DNA of 64,000 bases from assembly GCA_018857735.1 (NCBI GenBank), contig JABMCL010002254.1:353501-417500 (forward strand), read 5' to 3'. Source of the stretch: Alviniconcha marisindica. Its lineage: Eukaryota > Mollusca > Gastropoda > Provannidae. Within the stretch, counting starts at the first letter, position 1, and each line of letters begins with the position of its first letter. A program made the translations under genes and the position numbers. Of this stretch, positions 1 through 12,425 are shown piece by piece. The notes under the pieces were generated by a model. The model did no database searches, had not been told where the DNA came from, and saw only the letters and a program-made list of their open reading frames with translations.

Positions 1-98
1 AAGTGTGGAAACAGGAAGAGCTCAACAATCGTCCTTCAAAGGAGGAGAGAAGTGTGGAAACAGGAAGAGCTCAACAATCGTCCTTCAAAGGAGGAGAG
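1..98. repeat. 49-bp tandem duplication at the left edge
   Basis: Two adjacent copies containing GAGCTCAACAATCGTCCTTC. Confidence 0.9.
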
Positions 99-564
99 TG
101 GGCCATCGTCAATGGGACGAACACTGGAACTATTTGAAAAGCAATGCTGGGGAAACAAACCTCTGAGAGATGGGATGGAGCACAACTGAACTGAACTGCA
201 AAAGGGGAAGAAAAAAAAGTTTCATCTGAAAGTGAAGCAGCTGACTGCTGGCGTCCAGCAAGACTTGAACCAACCAAAAGCCACACAATTTCATTTTTTC
301 AGTGTTTATAGAACGAGTCCGTGTTTTGCTTTATAAAGGGGCCTACTCTGAAAATGTGCATGCTATTTTACATCATCCAATTAAACAAGCATTCCTTTTA
401 ACACTGTGATCTGCAAATGGTTCAGCAGTGCGAAACACTTTATCCTGACAAATCCCAGACATGCCAACAGACAGAAAGACAAAGTGCCTCAAATACCACC
501 CCCACCCTGGAACAGGGGTATAAAAATTGGTGCAGTGCAGAATTAAGAAAATAGTATTTCTTAC

Positions 565-620
565 CAGCATCAATGTCTGACATGGACTCATCAATAAATT
601 TGGCTCCTTCCTCATTTTTC
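565..620 (-). CDS. HYLS1: HYLS1 coding exon 5
   Basis: The acceptor is TTGTCAACAG and the donor GATGCTG|GTAAGA. It encodes KNEEGAKFIDESMSDIDA. It aligns with the conserved KPDGEVLVTDES region of HYLS1. The following exon (phase 1) was not located. Confidence 0.72.
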
Positions 621-1187
621 CTGTTGACAAAAACCAAACCAAGAGGGCATTTCATTCAGCACAGACAGATGGTCAGTCTCCTGTCTGCTCAGAGTAATCA
701 GGATTCTAATTAACAACTAGAAGCAGCTGAAGTCCAAGAAAGTACAGTGTGATCAGTCAAATACCTGAAAAGCTGCATTCATTTGAATAACTGGCAAGGT
801 ATATAACCGTCTGATACATGTGCAAAATAAATACAGAATAGAAGCAAACGCAAATTTACTGTATTCACTGTCTTAATTATCCAAATGGCACTACAGTTCA
901 CCCTATCAAGTAAGTTCACCCTATCAAGTATCATACACTTCATGTGAAGTTAGAGGTGATGTGCACCTTAGAGTTTTTCGCTTCACCCGCCGGATCTCAG
1001 AGTCTGCATCGGAGGCATTGTCTGGGAGGTGGTGGTGCACCGTGGCGTGGGGCAGTTCATACAGGGCAAAGTGGCCCGGCACTGCAGGCCTTGGCCCTGG
1101 CTGCTGCCGCTCATGCTGCTCCAGGTCTTCCCGCCTCTGCAGTCACAGAAATCAATCATCACCCATTTGTAGCTTTGGTGATGGTGT

Positions 1188-1218
<31 letters not shown>

Positions 1219-4200
1219 GGGGGGTGATGCATGTGTGTGGGTGGTGGTGTGGGTGTGTGTGTGTGTGCATGTGTATAAGGGTGGTGGTGGTAGCGAGTGT
1301 GGCTGGGGGGGGGGGGATGATGCATGTGTGTATGGGTGGTGATGGTGTGTGTGTGCGGGTGGTGGTGATGTATGTGTGTGGGTGGTGGTGTGGGTGTGTG
1401 GGGGGTGCATGTGTATAAGGGTGGTGGTGGTAGTGTGAGTGTGTGGCTGGGGGGGGGGGGGGGGGGTGATGCATGTGTGTATGGGTGGTGATGGTGTGGT
1501 GTGTGTGGTGGGGGGGTGTGATGTGTGTGGGTGGTGGTGTGGTGTGGGGGGGGGTGCATGTGTATAAGGGTGGTGGTGGTAGTGTGAGTGGTGTGGCTGG
1601 GGGGGGGGGGGGGGGTGATGCATGTGTGTATGGGTGGTGATGGTGTGTGTGGGGGGTGGTGGTGATGTATGTGTGTGGGGTGGTGAGTGGGGGTGTGTGG
1701 GGGTGATGTGTATGAGTGGTGGTGGTGGTAGTGTGAGTGTGTGGCTGGGGGGGGGGGGGGGGGTGGATGATGTGGTGTATGGGGTGGTGATGGTGTGTGT
1801 GTGGTGGGGGGGGGGGGGTGTAAGGGTGGTGATGGTGTGGTTGGGGGGAGGGTAGGTTGGTGGGAGACCTGGTGATGATGGGGGTATGTGTGTGGATGGT
1901 GATGGGGGGTTGGGGGTGTATGTGGTGGTGGTGATGGGTGTGTGTGTGTGTGGATGGGAGGGTGGGGTTGGGAGGGTGATGGGTGTGTGTGTGGTGGTGA
2001 TGTGGTGGTGGGGGGGAGGGGTAATGGGGGGGGGGTTGGGTGTGTGTGTGTGGTGTGTGCATGTGTTGGGGTGATGTATGTGTGGGTGGATAGGTGGTGA
2101 TGAGGGGGTGGGATGTTTGGGGTGGTGATGCATGTGTATAAGGGTGGTGGGATGTTTGGGGTGGTGATGCATGTGTATAAGGGTGGTGGGATGTGTGGGG
2201 TGGTGATGCATGTGTATAAGGGTGGTGGGATGTTTGGGGTGGTGATGCATGTGTATAAGGGTGGTGGGATGTGTGGGGTGGTGATGCATGTGTATATAAT
2301 GGTGGTGGGATGTGTGGGGTGGTGATGCATGTGTATAATGGTGGTGGGATGTGTGGGGTGGTGATGCATGTGTATAAGGGTGGTGGGATGTTTGGGGTGG
2401 TGATGCATGTGTATAATGGTGGTGAGATGTGGGGGGTGGTGATGCATGTGTATAATGGTGGTGGGATGTGTGGGGTGGTGATGCATGTTGTAAGGGTGGT
2501 GGGATGTGTGGGGTGGTGATGCATGTGTATAAGGGTGGTGGGATGTGTGGGGTGGTGATGTGTGTGTATATAATGGTGGTGGGATGTGTGGGGTGGTGAT
2601 GCATGTGTATAAGGGTGGTGGGATGTGTGGGGTGGTGATGCATGTGTGTATAAAGGTGGTGGTCGTGATGGTGTGTGATGTGTGTGTGTGTGTGTGTGGG
2701 GGGGGTGATGCACATGTGTGTGTGTGATGAAGCATGGGGTGTATGGGAATGGTGATGGGGTGTGTGTGGTGTGTGTGTGGGGGGGGGGGGGTGGATGTGT
2801 GTGCATGTGGGGAGGGATGGGGGGGGGGGCCAGCAGGGTTGGGTGTTTGTGGAGGTGCTGATGGGGGTTAGTCTGTGTGTATGTGGGGTGGGGAGGGGGT
2901 GTGTGATGGGGTATGTGGGGGGGGGGGGGGGGGGGGGGGGGGGAGGGTGGTGATGGTGTGTTTGAGTGTGAAGGAGTGATATTGTGTGTGTGTGTTGGGG
3001 TGGGGGAACTAGCATGACAAGCAGTTGGCAGTGGAATGGACTGAAGCAAGACAGAAGAGGACACGCAGTAGAACTGACCAAGGTGAGCTGTGGAGCAGGA
3101 GCAGCATCCCCTGCCCCTCTCTCTTCCACCCAGTACTGTGACTCTGGGACGCTTTGTCCTGAACGTGCAAATAAATAAGGCATATATATCATAAAGACAG
3201 AGAGCAGAGGTGAAACTAAGAATAAGGGACACATACACATACATTCATGTGTGTGTGTGTGTGCATGGGTGTACATACATGCGCGCACGTGTGTGTGTGG
3301 AGGTGGTGATGGGATGTAGGGGTGGGGGTGTCGGGGGTGGGGGGGGGGGGGGGGGAGGACTCTAAGATGATTATGGATTAACACATGCACACAATAAGAC
3401 TTTAAATTTAGAATATTGGACAGAAGAATTTCACTTGATTTCTGGTCCTGTTTGTTAAAAATTGCTGTTTGAGAGTGTGTTGCAAAAGATGACCGTGACT
3501 GTTGCCTTTTTGTGCCCTTTAGTCTGTATCAGTGACGTCATGAACAGGGCTGCAGTGTGTGGCCAAAGTGTAAAATACAGCATGAGGCAGCGCCAAGCTT
3601 TTCCTGCCTTTCACTGGTAAAGACTGAACTAGTAAAAGAGCAAACCAACATGGTGATGCCATGAGGAGAACACAAGCCAACATTTTAAATCATCAATAAT
3701 TGGTGATTAAAGTACTAATCTTTCCTAATTTCCTCAACATTACAGCTAGAATTGTAAACAAAAAGGTCAAAAAACAATACTCTGTTGTTTTCATGTCCGA
3801 TCATCATAACCAACCTGTTATCACGACTGATTTTTTATAGGGCAGCTGGGAAAACGTTGAAAGCTGGCAGCTGGGAAAACATTCACTTGACAGGTTTGGT
3901 TATCTTTTCTGTCATTTAAAAAAAAGTAATTATCTGTTCTTTCATTAAATTCTGAAATTTTAGTTAAATTGCTGAGTTGAAATTTTGAGCGCATTGTCTC
4001 ACATTTTGTACGACCTTTTGTCACTGGCTCATATATATATTATATAATGAAAAGTAAGCCAGATTGTGTCTGGTATATATGACAAGACTATGCTCACTGA
4101 ATAGTTAACACACAAATAAATAGGTGAGAAAATAAAGGATCACCTCCACTCCCACCTGCCCCACAAACCGTGCCTGCAAGCCCTGGCTGACCCTCAGAAG

Positions 4201-4285
4201 CAAAACTGCTGTTGTTGGAGGCACCCCTGCTCCTCTCTGCCTCTACCAACCGGTTCAAGTCTGAAAATGGTGAATGTTCAAACTG

Positions 4286-4346
<61 letters not shown>

Positions 4347-6228
4347 CCTGTTCTCAAAACCTGAACTGGGCTAATGGTCTCATGTTCGCCCACGCTAAAA
4401 GTAAACCTACGATTATGCTATGCACCTCAATTTTGTTTTATTGTGTTGTACATTCAATAAAGAAATACATATGTCGATATGATAACCATGTGTTTGTTAC
4501 TTGAGCGAAAGTGCAGTTTATTTGTGTGAATGAACTGAAATTTGTGTAAACACTCCACATGAAAACGTGACGCCGGCACCGATGTTTAAACGAACTTAAA
4601 GTGACTCGCCACTACTGAGTTCTATCAAAAACTAAATTGTTTTATGGATGAATAATACTTTTATTCTTCATCCTATTAAAAAAAAGTGGAAACTTTTTAT
4701 GTGTTATTTATATTATGGAGTACTGAATATCGGTGATTGGTCGTGGCGCGTCCCGTCATTGGTCAGAATATTTTTTAAAAAGCTTGACTCGGCTCATAAA
4801 CGAATAAATTGCTGTAACAAGTCCATCAATGTGTGTGTCTTTACACTTACAGCAGGAATAGTCTGCATTGTTTATTTCAACTGTTCTGTGGTTTATTTAG
4901 CTTTACTCTCCATGTTTTTATTTCGACGATAGTGTCTTGTCATGTCATCATGACCAATCATATTTGAAACCTAAACGCACTGCTCAATGCAGCAATATGT
5001 TTTGATCCTAGTTTTGTAGTACCAGGTGACCCGGAAGTAGTCAGCTTTGTTTTGATGTAAAAAATGGCAAAAACCAGGCATGGTTAGCGATTTACTTTTC
5101 TTGTCATCAACAAATCACGTCCAAACATTACGTCACGTCCAATCACTTTTACACAAGTTTCCCACTATTTAGTGACTAAATCATGGCTAATTTCCATGTA
5201 AGGAATGATCAATGTGGCAACAATGTAGTCCACGTCGAAGGCAGATAGTTTCGGTTGCCCACTGTTCAAATTTAAAGATGACGAGTTCAGAGTGACAAAA
5301 AGCAAATTCCTGTCATAATCACGACTGAGCACATGGTCAACTTTACCAAATTAGGACTGATTTCATCAGAACGCTTCTTTAATTAAAAATGCTTATTGGA
5401 AGTGTGAAACACCAATCTTGTTTCAACTTTTCAAACAGAATTTGGCGACTTTGTTTTAGAAATGGAGAAAAAAAGAGGAAAAAAAAGAACAATAATAGAT
5501 GCATAATTGTAATACAGTAACAGTAATAGTTTTTAGCACCATGCTATATCTGTCATGCTTGTATGATACTGCAGTGTCAAAGTTTTGACTGCATCAAAGT
5601 AAAAATAAATCAAATGTCAAAAATGTATCACATAATTCATTAATAGACTTTTGAGATTTTTGATTGGTCCTGATGATGACAAAAAAATCTTAATCTATGA
5701 TATTATTGAATTTTCTGCATTTTTTTTCTGGTTGTTATACTGCATATGAAATAAACAGTATTTGTACCATGTATAAGCTGTGTTTGTTAATTACTGTCAA
5801 TATTTTGTTTAATGTAAAGCACAAATAATTAAAGGACTTTTGTTGGACGTTACTGATGACATGACATTTTCATTCAAAATCAATGAAAAAAATTCATTTA
5901 TGAGATAAGTCTTATTTCAGCTGGTGACAGCAACACACATCTTTCAGTTAATGTATATTTAACAACATATGCTGATTATTTTAATACTTTGTTTGACTAC
6001 TTTTCATGTCATCAGTCACATCTGATCATGGTAGGCAGTTTCAATAAAATCACCTTCAACATCAACAATTGGCCACAAACTATCTTCTAGCTCTTATATT
6101 TAGAAAATATAACAGACAACCCACTAATACTAAGATTTCAATTTATATATATATATATATATATGCTATTGATTTATTCCCTCTTGTGTCATACTTTACA
6201 GATGACGTTCTGAGAATGGGTCATATAT

Positions 6229-6274
<46 letters not shown>

Positions 6275-7858
6275 GTTGTTTGCATTGTTTTGGTAAGACT
6301 AAGAGTACTGATTGTTTAACAGGCCGTACTCACAAATTTCTTCAGGACAGATGGTACTTATCATGATGGTTGTTTATAATTGTGCTGTAGAGATCTCACT
6401 TATCATACTTGCCATGTTATTTATATTTTATAATAGTGTTTTTGTGAGTGTACATGTATGTCACTGTTAACATGATGTGGTGGTCTTTGGGAGTCAATTG
6501 GACCACTGCAGCCCTGCAGTCCCATTAACGCACAAATGTGCGTCCTTTACCACTAGAGCTGAAAAGGACACACTAAACGTAGGCCTAGAGGGTCTCACAC
6601 ACAAATGTGCATCCTTTACCACTAGAGCTGAAAAGGACACACTAAACGTAGGCCTAGAGGGTCTCACGGGATGCACTAAGAAAGCGCCAGGTTAAGGGGT
6701 TTTCTTCAAAGTCCAGACCTCCTGTTCCCAACTGACAGAAACGGGTCATGCGAACTATTCTACCACATCTTCTGTCTCAAAACCAACTACCTTACACTGC
6801 CTTTGTTACTGACAAGAACACAGTCATTCTCCCAGGTTATTTCAACATCAGTGTGGTCTTCTGCTTCTAAAAAGTTTAAGATAAAACAATCATGCAAAGA
6901 AACTGAGGATTATATAGAGATCTGTGTACATGGGGTCAGTGTGAAGGCTTCCAACATGACAATAATTTGTTGTGAATTTTCAGCTGTCAAAAAAAGGTCA
7001 GTGGGAGTTTCTACACTAAATTAATTCAAAGTGGCACCAGTGACCAGAGTCAACAAGGGAGGCAACTTACATTTTAAGTGATGTTAAGACAATACACACC
7101 ATTAATTACAGAATCAGCCTTAGCTATTTGTAGTACCCTGCTCTCCATTTGCAGTTTGCAAAGATGAGGGCTTTCTCCCTTCATTCTCTGTTTGGTTTCA
7201 ATCTGTTTCACAGATTCAGAATGTTACTCTAACTTGTTTCACTTTCAGACAAATATTTATAATGGTCTTGTGTTTGAAAATGCCACACATTTTCCTTTCT
7301 TATTCTGCTACTTAAAAATCCTTTTCATACTGACTGATGGATGCTACTAAAACACATCTACAGAGTTGGCAGTGCTGCCAACCACCAGACGGTACTACTG
7401 ACATGAAGAACTACGAGGATAGCCCTTTCAATAAACCTGTTACTGCTATGATGAACCAGCATACCTGAAAGTGTACAACTAAAAGTGACATTGTCTGACA
7501 GAACTGAGTTGTAGAAGGAACAAAGGGCATCATATGCAAAGCAGAATACTTCAGCACAGCTGCCGTTTCGTATTAGACCTGACCGTTTAAAACTGCCCTG
7601 GGACCCTCTAAACGTTGTAGCAGGGAGTCCCAGGGACCTCCTTAAAATACTCGCTAATGGAAGCCCTGCACTGTCTGTATTATGTGAGATCTCTAGACAC
7701 TTATAAAGCTATATTAGTTCTAATCCTTTTGATTTTGAGTGATCAACTCTTACCTTTTTGGAACTCTCTGAGTTTGTTTTGAGGTATGTTGTCATATCCT
7801 AATCGAGAGAGCTCTTCTTTGATTTCCTGGTCACTAAATGTCAGTGCTGAATCCATTT
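565..7858 (-). CDS. HYLS1: HYLS1 centriolar/ciliogenesis protein, 5' part, five exons
   Basis: HYLS1 is a centriolar protein needed for cilium formation. Five minus-strand exons join in frame: 7858-7754 (ATG at 7856), 4260-4144 (or 4156), 3158-3079, 1136-967 and 620-565. The product opens with FSDQEIKEELSRLGYDNIP, then DLNRLVEAERSRG, matching in style the N-terminal helix known from non-vertebrate HYLS1. The last two exons join as KRKTLRKNEEGAKFIDES, which resembles the KRKVLRRKPDGEVLVTDES block of human HYLS1. Phases agree at every junction: 1, 1, 0, 2. The diagnostic C-terminal HYLS1 box was not found in 1-560 and may lie left of the window. The ATG sits 2 nt after an acceptor, so a 5' UTR exon should exist above 7860. 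The third exon is the least certain. Family assignment is by remembered similarity, not by search. Confidence 0.68.
967..1136 (-). CDS. HYLS1: HYLS1 coding exon 4
   Basis: The acceptor is GACTGCAG and the donor CTAAG|GTGCAC. It gives 56 codons plus two bases, starting RREDLEQHERQQPGPRPAVP and ending DADSEIRRVKRKTL. The AG|G split codon (Arg) joins to the next exon. The basic KRK block matches the HYLS1 family. Confidence 0.7.
1180..3000. repeat. GT/G-rich minisatellite in a HYLS1 intron
   Basis: 1200-1830 shows a ~150-bp period (GTGGCTGGGGGG, GTGATGCATGTGTGTATGGG). 2110-2660 is a clean 39-bp array of about 14 units with core GGGGTGGTGATGCATGTGTA. Pure G runs exceed 20 nt at 1201 and 2919. 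It creates long artefactual minus-strand His/Pro/Thr frames. Confidence 0.95.
3079..3158 (-). CDS. HYLS1: HYLS1 coding exon 3 (probable)
   Basis: The acceptor is CACGTTCAG|GA and the donor TTG|GTCAGT. It encodes QSVPESQYWVEERGAGDAAP and a few more residues. It was chosen because it is the only open stretch seen between its neighbours with the needed phases (1 in, 0 out). Homology is weak, and it abuts the G-rich array. Confidence 0.5.
4144..4260 (-). CDS. HYLS1: HYLS1 coding exon 2
   Basis: The acceptor is CATTTTCAG|AC. The peptide starts DLNRLVEAERSRGASNNSS and continues the helix of exon 1, followed by a Gly/Ser-rich linker. Two donors 12 nt apart (exon end 4156 or 4144) keep the same phase, so the exact end is open. 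Confidence 0.7.
4286..4344. repeat. (TA)n microsatellite
   Basis: Alternating TA. Similar tracts occur at 6146-6165, 6222-6271 and 9363-9386. Confidence 0.95.
4400..7750. other. HYLS1 intron 1, mostly featureless AT-rich sequence
   Basis: Apart from the (TA)n tracts and the 69-bp duplication, no gene or recognised repeat was seen. CCAAT/ATTGG motifs at 4735-4765 are isolated. Confidence 0.5.
6529..6665. repeat. ~69-bp tandem duplication
   Basis: Two copies containing ACACTAAACGTAGGCCTAGA, in the HYLS1 intron 1 region. Confidence 0.9.
7754..7858 (-). CDS. HYLS1: HYLS1 coding exon 1
   Basis: Acceptor CTGCAG precedes the exon, ATG is at 7856-7854, and the donor is AAAAAG|GTAAGA. It encodes 34 codons plus one base, beginning MDSALTFSDQEIKEEL. 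The split codon G|AC joins to the next exon as Asp. Confidence 0.75.
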
Positions 7859-7954
7859 CTGCAGAGGAAGAAAAGATGAAATAATCACAACAAAAGTGAG
7901 CATAACAACAAAGGCTCTGAATCTGTACGATGACATTATATAGCTCACATTTCA

Positions 7955-8103
7955 ATAATAATAACTGAGTATTTATGGCACCCCATCTCAAGAGGGCTCA
8001 GGGCGCTTACAAGGGCTACAGGTGCATGCATTCATATCCCATGCACACATACACTCCACAGGCTCCCTTGTATGTGTACCCCTCCACACAAATGTATGCA
8101 TGC

Positions 8104-8158
<55 letters not shown>

Positions 8159-8700
8159 AGAAAATACATGTATACATTACTAGAAATGGGTTGGTGGAAA
8201 AGAGAAGGAAGTAGCAACCAATCACTGAATCAGTATGCAGAAAAGAAGGTCTGGTGGGTTTTCAGTTTTGACTTGAAAGAAGAGAATGAAGAGGACTGTC
8301 TGATGGAGAGAGGAAAAGCATTCTAGATGACATGTCTGATGTACTGAAAGGGTCCTCCTGCCCATCTTCAGAATGCATAAGATCCAAGTATTTGAGGTTG
8401 AGTGAAGAGAGCAAGAGGATGAATTAGCTCTAGATCACTAGATGAAGCAACTCTGAGAGCTATGGAGCCTTGGAGGCACTGTATCGGAGAATCTGGAAGC
8501 AGGGAGAGCTATTTTGTATTGAAACCTGAATCCAGATGCTGATCAGTAGCCAGCGGCGATCAAAGAGTAAAGGAGTGATGTGGGCAGATTCTGCAGCTTT
8601 GCAAGAAAGCTGAGCTGAGCAGTTGATCCACATGTCAACATGATGACGAAGAAAATGGTTTGTCAGTACGTCTATATGACAAAAAGGATGACAAGACAAC
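7955..8700 (-). mobile_element. Non-LTR RT tail relic with 3' end
   Basis: The minus-strand frame NCSAQLSCKAAESAHITPLL, FDRRWLLISIWIQ corresponds to 'NCAARLVCKA..HITPLLxxLHWLPI'. The 3' end at about 7960-8000 reads GCGCCCTGAGCCCTCTTGAG and then AATACTCAGTTATTATTATT, a CR1-like terminus. A (GA)n tract at 8105-8156 interrupts it. It lies just upstream of HYLS1 coding exon 1. Confidence 0.65.
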
Positions 8701-8709
8701 TTGTACTAG

Positions 8710-9720
8710 TTTACCACATTTAAACAAGTTCTCAAAATGACTGATGACAGCTTTGATTTCGACATGTTCCTACTTGTAGTGTTGGTAACCCAAGTCCTGC
8801 AGAGCCTATTCCATCGATCCATGAATTCTCTCTAAGTTGGGCAGAGGGCTGGGTGTAAAACCACTCCTAAACTTGTCCCTCAGACAAAATTATATTGTTC
8901 ATTACGACTACTTTATCATATAATCATAGGGGAAAAGTACTCTAATTTTGTTTTTAATTAAAAAAATAAAAGTAAACTATAACAGTATAACTTAAGACAA
9001 ATAAGTACAGCATAATTTGTGTGTATCCATACACATTTGTGTGCACGCACACACACATACACACACAGTTCAAACACAAACTGGGAGCTGGGCAGAGTCT
9101 GTGATCCAGACCATCTGAAGATCTGTTTTAGAAAAGTTTTTAATCTTGTCAGCAACTTGAGTAAGAACGTATGCTCATTTTAACCAGACCAAATACAAGA
9201 TATTTAGATCAAAGTGTAGAAAAAACAACAACAGCTGACAAGCAAGTACCAAATTCATTGCTGAGGCATTATTATAATATTAAACACAGTGAATAATATT
9301 AAACACAGTGAATCTGGAGAGGAAAAAAGAAAAAAGTCCTACTCCCTTTTCTCACAAGACAGCATATATATATATATATATATATTGTATTACAGGAGAC
9401 TTTCTTTCCCAGGACCATTCCAGAGTGGAACCACCTTCCTAAAAAAAACAGGTGACCACAGCATCTATCCCTGGTTTCTTTAATTTGACTTTGAGACCTG
9501 GGCCTGCTCCCTTCTAGATCTGAAATGTGTATAAACCTATAATTAACAAATAGTGGGTAAGTGAAGGCTGGAGCTGTGCCGGTCAAGAATCAGCCCCGGG
9601 GATCATTACGGTAGCTGGATTAATCTCGCTGAATACCACAAAGTAGTTCATCAATACATGGTTTTGTAGTTTGCACATCTTCCGCTAAGTTCCGGTTTCC
9701 CCCATCTAAATTTGACAGTC
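8710..9720. other. No gene seen
   Basis: AT-rich sequence with a (TA)n tract and a 17-bp duplication (AATATTAAACACAGTGA near 9276 and 9295). Confidence 0.4.
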
Positions 9721-9729
9721 AATGGAGAG

Positions 9730-10525
9730 TCAATGGTGCAGAGAACTTGCTCTTAAAAGCTAAAGTTAAGAATGATCGAGCATGGTCACCAAATGGATGG
9801 GCAATCATTATGCGCTAGGCTTTGTGCCTGCCCTGAGAGTTTTCTCAGACTCATATTCTGTGCAGACTCTACTGCTAGTCTACAAGTACAACCCCCCATG
9901 TGTATGTATGTATACACATGCAACTGAAAAGATCAAATGTATACACATATTATAGATCTTGTCGTACATGTGACTGTGACAGTTCACTGGACAATGGAAA
10001 CATCAAAATGACCCAGCATGAACTAAAGGTGTTGACAGTCTTCATAATGTTAAAGTTGGACACTATACATTATCATGATTATGTACGAAAGAAGTTTTTA
10101 TTTCGACTTTTTCAGCTCACTTTCTTCTTCTTCCATTAATGACCATTGGCAGTGGCCACAAAGCTGGCCATTACTGTCATTTTAGTGCATGCTGGGTTAT
10201 TTTGTTGTTTCCATAGTCTACCAAGTACCATAGTACCAAACTATGACATGGACTACAGGATCTTTAATGTGTGTGTGTGTGATCTTTTTGCATGCATATA
10301 TATTATACACATGGGGGACCTCAGTTTATACTAATATAGTCTCATCCGAAGGACTTTTGTAGAGCCTGCACAGAATTTCACTCCGAAGAAATCTCAGGGC
10401 AGGTGCAAAGCCGAGCACATAACGGTCACCTATCCATTTGGTGACCACGCTCCATCGTAATTAACTTCAGCTTTCGAGAGCGAGTGCTCTTGCTCCTCAC
10501 CACCAACTCTTTGCTTCAGTCTATG
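9730..10525. repeat. Foldback element: diverged inverted repeats
   Basis: The left arm near 9740-9880 and the right arm near 10345-10510 are inverse copies with shared blocks such as GGTCACCAAATGGAT and TGCCCTGAGA. About 460 bp lies between. A short palindrome-like block GGCCACAAAGCTGGCCATTA at 10153 recurs at 11827. It may be a MITE or foldback transposon; no ORF was recognised. Confidence 0.55.
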
Positions 10526-11106
10526 GGGCACTGCAGATCCCACAAAAGTGCAGCATGATCTTCAACTGTGTTCAAGTAGTTCCTGCTTATTCAGTTACAC
10601 TACAGTTCCTTCTTAATCAATTAATGGATAGTGGCTGCCTACATCAAAGAAGAGTGTGGTCACGGTGTGAGGTCACCCGTGTACACACATGAAAAAAGAT
10701 GCCACACACTCACTGACACACACGCTAAAGATCCTGTTGACCATGTCGTCAAAATAGCCATGTACTATACTAGTTAGTACTACTAGTACTAATCTGTAAT
10801 CACTAATGACTAAACAAACTTCTTCTTCGTGTCAAAGTATTCAAAATGCTGAAGTTGGACAGCATACAGCGGAGAAGAACATAATTAGAACGTAACTTAA
10901 ATAACTGTCCAATTTTTCTGCCTCAAAGTTACAAACGAAAACAACAACCAACCAACAAACAAAAACAAAACAAAACAAAACGTGCCGAAACATGTCTAAT
11001 TTGTTTATTTGATCATTGATGGGTGTCCTTTGTTCAAATCAGTGATCAGATCTGTACCTTCATGTGCAGTAATAATTCAAATAGATAGCTAGGCCTTTGT
11101 ACATAC

Positions 11107-11327
11107 CATAAATGTTTCAGGGAAATGGAAACTTTGTTCGTAATGCCGGTAATACCGATATCTATTTCGACGATCTCCACCACTTTCACCATGTTCCGTG
11201 AACCAAACCGGTAGGCAATGATTGGTCAGTTTGCAGCCAATCAGCTCTTGATGTTCATGGGAGATAACTATTTTTGCATAACCGCCACCAGCTGATTCAG
11301 AGTCAGCAGCCGTCGCGAACAGAAAGG
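11107..11327. promoter_or_regulatory. Candidate bidirectional promoter between HYLS1 and RNASET2
   Basis: Two CCAAT motifs in opposite orientation (ATTGG at 11221, CCAAT at 11237) lie between outward-facing splice donors. On the plus strand GAACAGAAAG|GTAAAA ends at 11326; on the minus strand CATTTATG|GTATGT ends at 11107. Both neighbouring genes need an upstream non-coding exon, because their ATGs sit at or next to an acceptor. The inference is one shared promoter with a 5' UTR exon on each side. Transcript data would settle it. Confidence 0.4.
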
Positions 11328-12095
11328 TAAAACAAGGCTTTTTGTCAAAGTAATAGATCTGTTGTTTTGCCTGAGTATTTGTCAGTTAACTTGAAGGTGA
11401 AACATTATCTAAATGGTTTTTAGAGCCACATGTGTTCTGAAACGTTGTAAGATTTTATGTTGTTGTCCTTTTATACCGGACCAGTACTACGGGACCATTT
11501 TGCTTTACGTCCACAGAAGCGAGGTGGCTTATTAGGGACGGCCCAGTACTACAGCGAACACCCCCAGTTATAGGCGCCAGAATAATCGACATGTTGATTG
11601 TGGACCCTTAAATGAAAGAAGAAGAAGAAGATAACTATAAATTACGTTACACTGTACAGAAAACGGACAGACAGGTAGGGTGGGCGTTGCTAGAGCGCTT
11701 TGGACAAGCTCAAGGCATATGGGCGTGAACATCACGAGACTTGGGCTGCAAACACCACATTGGCCGAATAACATAGTTCTAAGGTAAATAACATAGCAGC
11801 TTTCTTGGGTAATCTTCTTCCGTTAATGACAATCGGCCACAAAGCTGGCCATTACTGTCATTTTAGGGTACTGCGCAGCGTTAATAGTGATACAAGCAGG
11901 AAGAAAAATTTAAAAACATCCTCAATATCTGTGACACTGACAGATCATCGCATTTACTACCAGCTAGATCGTCAGTCGCCAATTTCAAATAGAAATTTGA
12001 GCTTATTCTTCTTCCTGTCAAGGACCGGGCCTAGTCAGAGCATTAGAGGTAGTCACAGCCAATGCCTTGCGTGTTATTAAAACGATAAAAGACAG

Positions 12096-12425
12096 TTGAT
12101 CAAACTGTCTTCATCTCTTCCCTGTCAAGCTCTTCATTGGTGCCTGGTCCAAGCCAGAACAGACTACGGACTGTCAACCTTCTCAGTTTCTGTCACAACT
12201 TCTCTGACTCATCTCCTGCCTGTTTCTCTGACCTTCTCACAGTGTACACCCCTTCCAAGCAGCTTCGTTCTTCTGCACACACACAGATACTTCGTATCTC
12301 CCATGTTAGAACAAAAACCTTTGGCTAATGCTGTTTCTCCTACTGTGCTCCAGAGAAATGGAATTCACACCCTTCTGACATCCGTCACATTCAGTTTTCT
12401 CATGCCTTCAAAACTGCGTTAACTC
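12096..12425 (+). mobile_element. Non-LTR RT C-terminal relic
   Basis: Frames LHWCLVQARTDYGLSTF, SSAHTQILRISHVRTKTFG and RNGIHTLLTSVTF/KWNSHPSDIRHIQFSHAFKT resemble 'LHWLPVQARI' and 'WNSLPSDIR' of CR1-like polymerases, shifted between frames. Confidence 0.7.

Noticed and set aside
80..330. Sixth HYLS1 exon (acceptor CTTTTGCAG near 195)
   Set aside because: The phase could fit, but the peptide does not resemble HYLS1.
983..3390. Very long minus-strand His/Pro/Thr-rich frames
   Set aside because: They are translations of the GT/G minisatellite; composition follows the repeat and all three frames are open.
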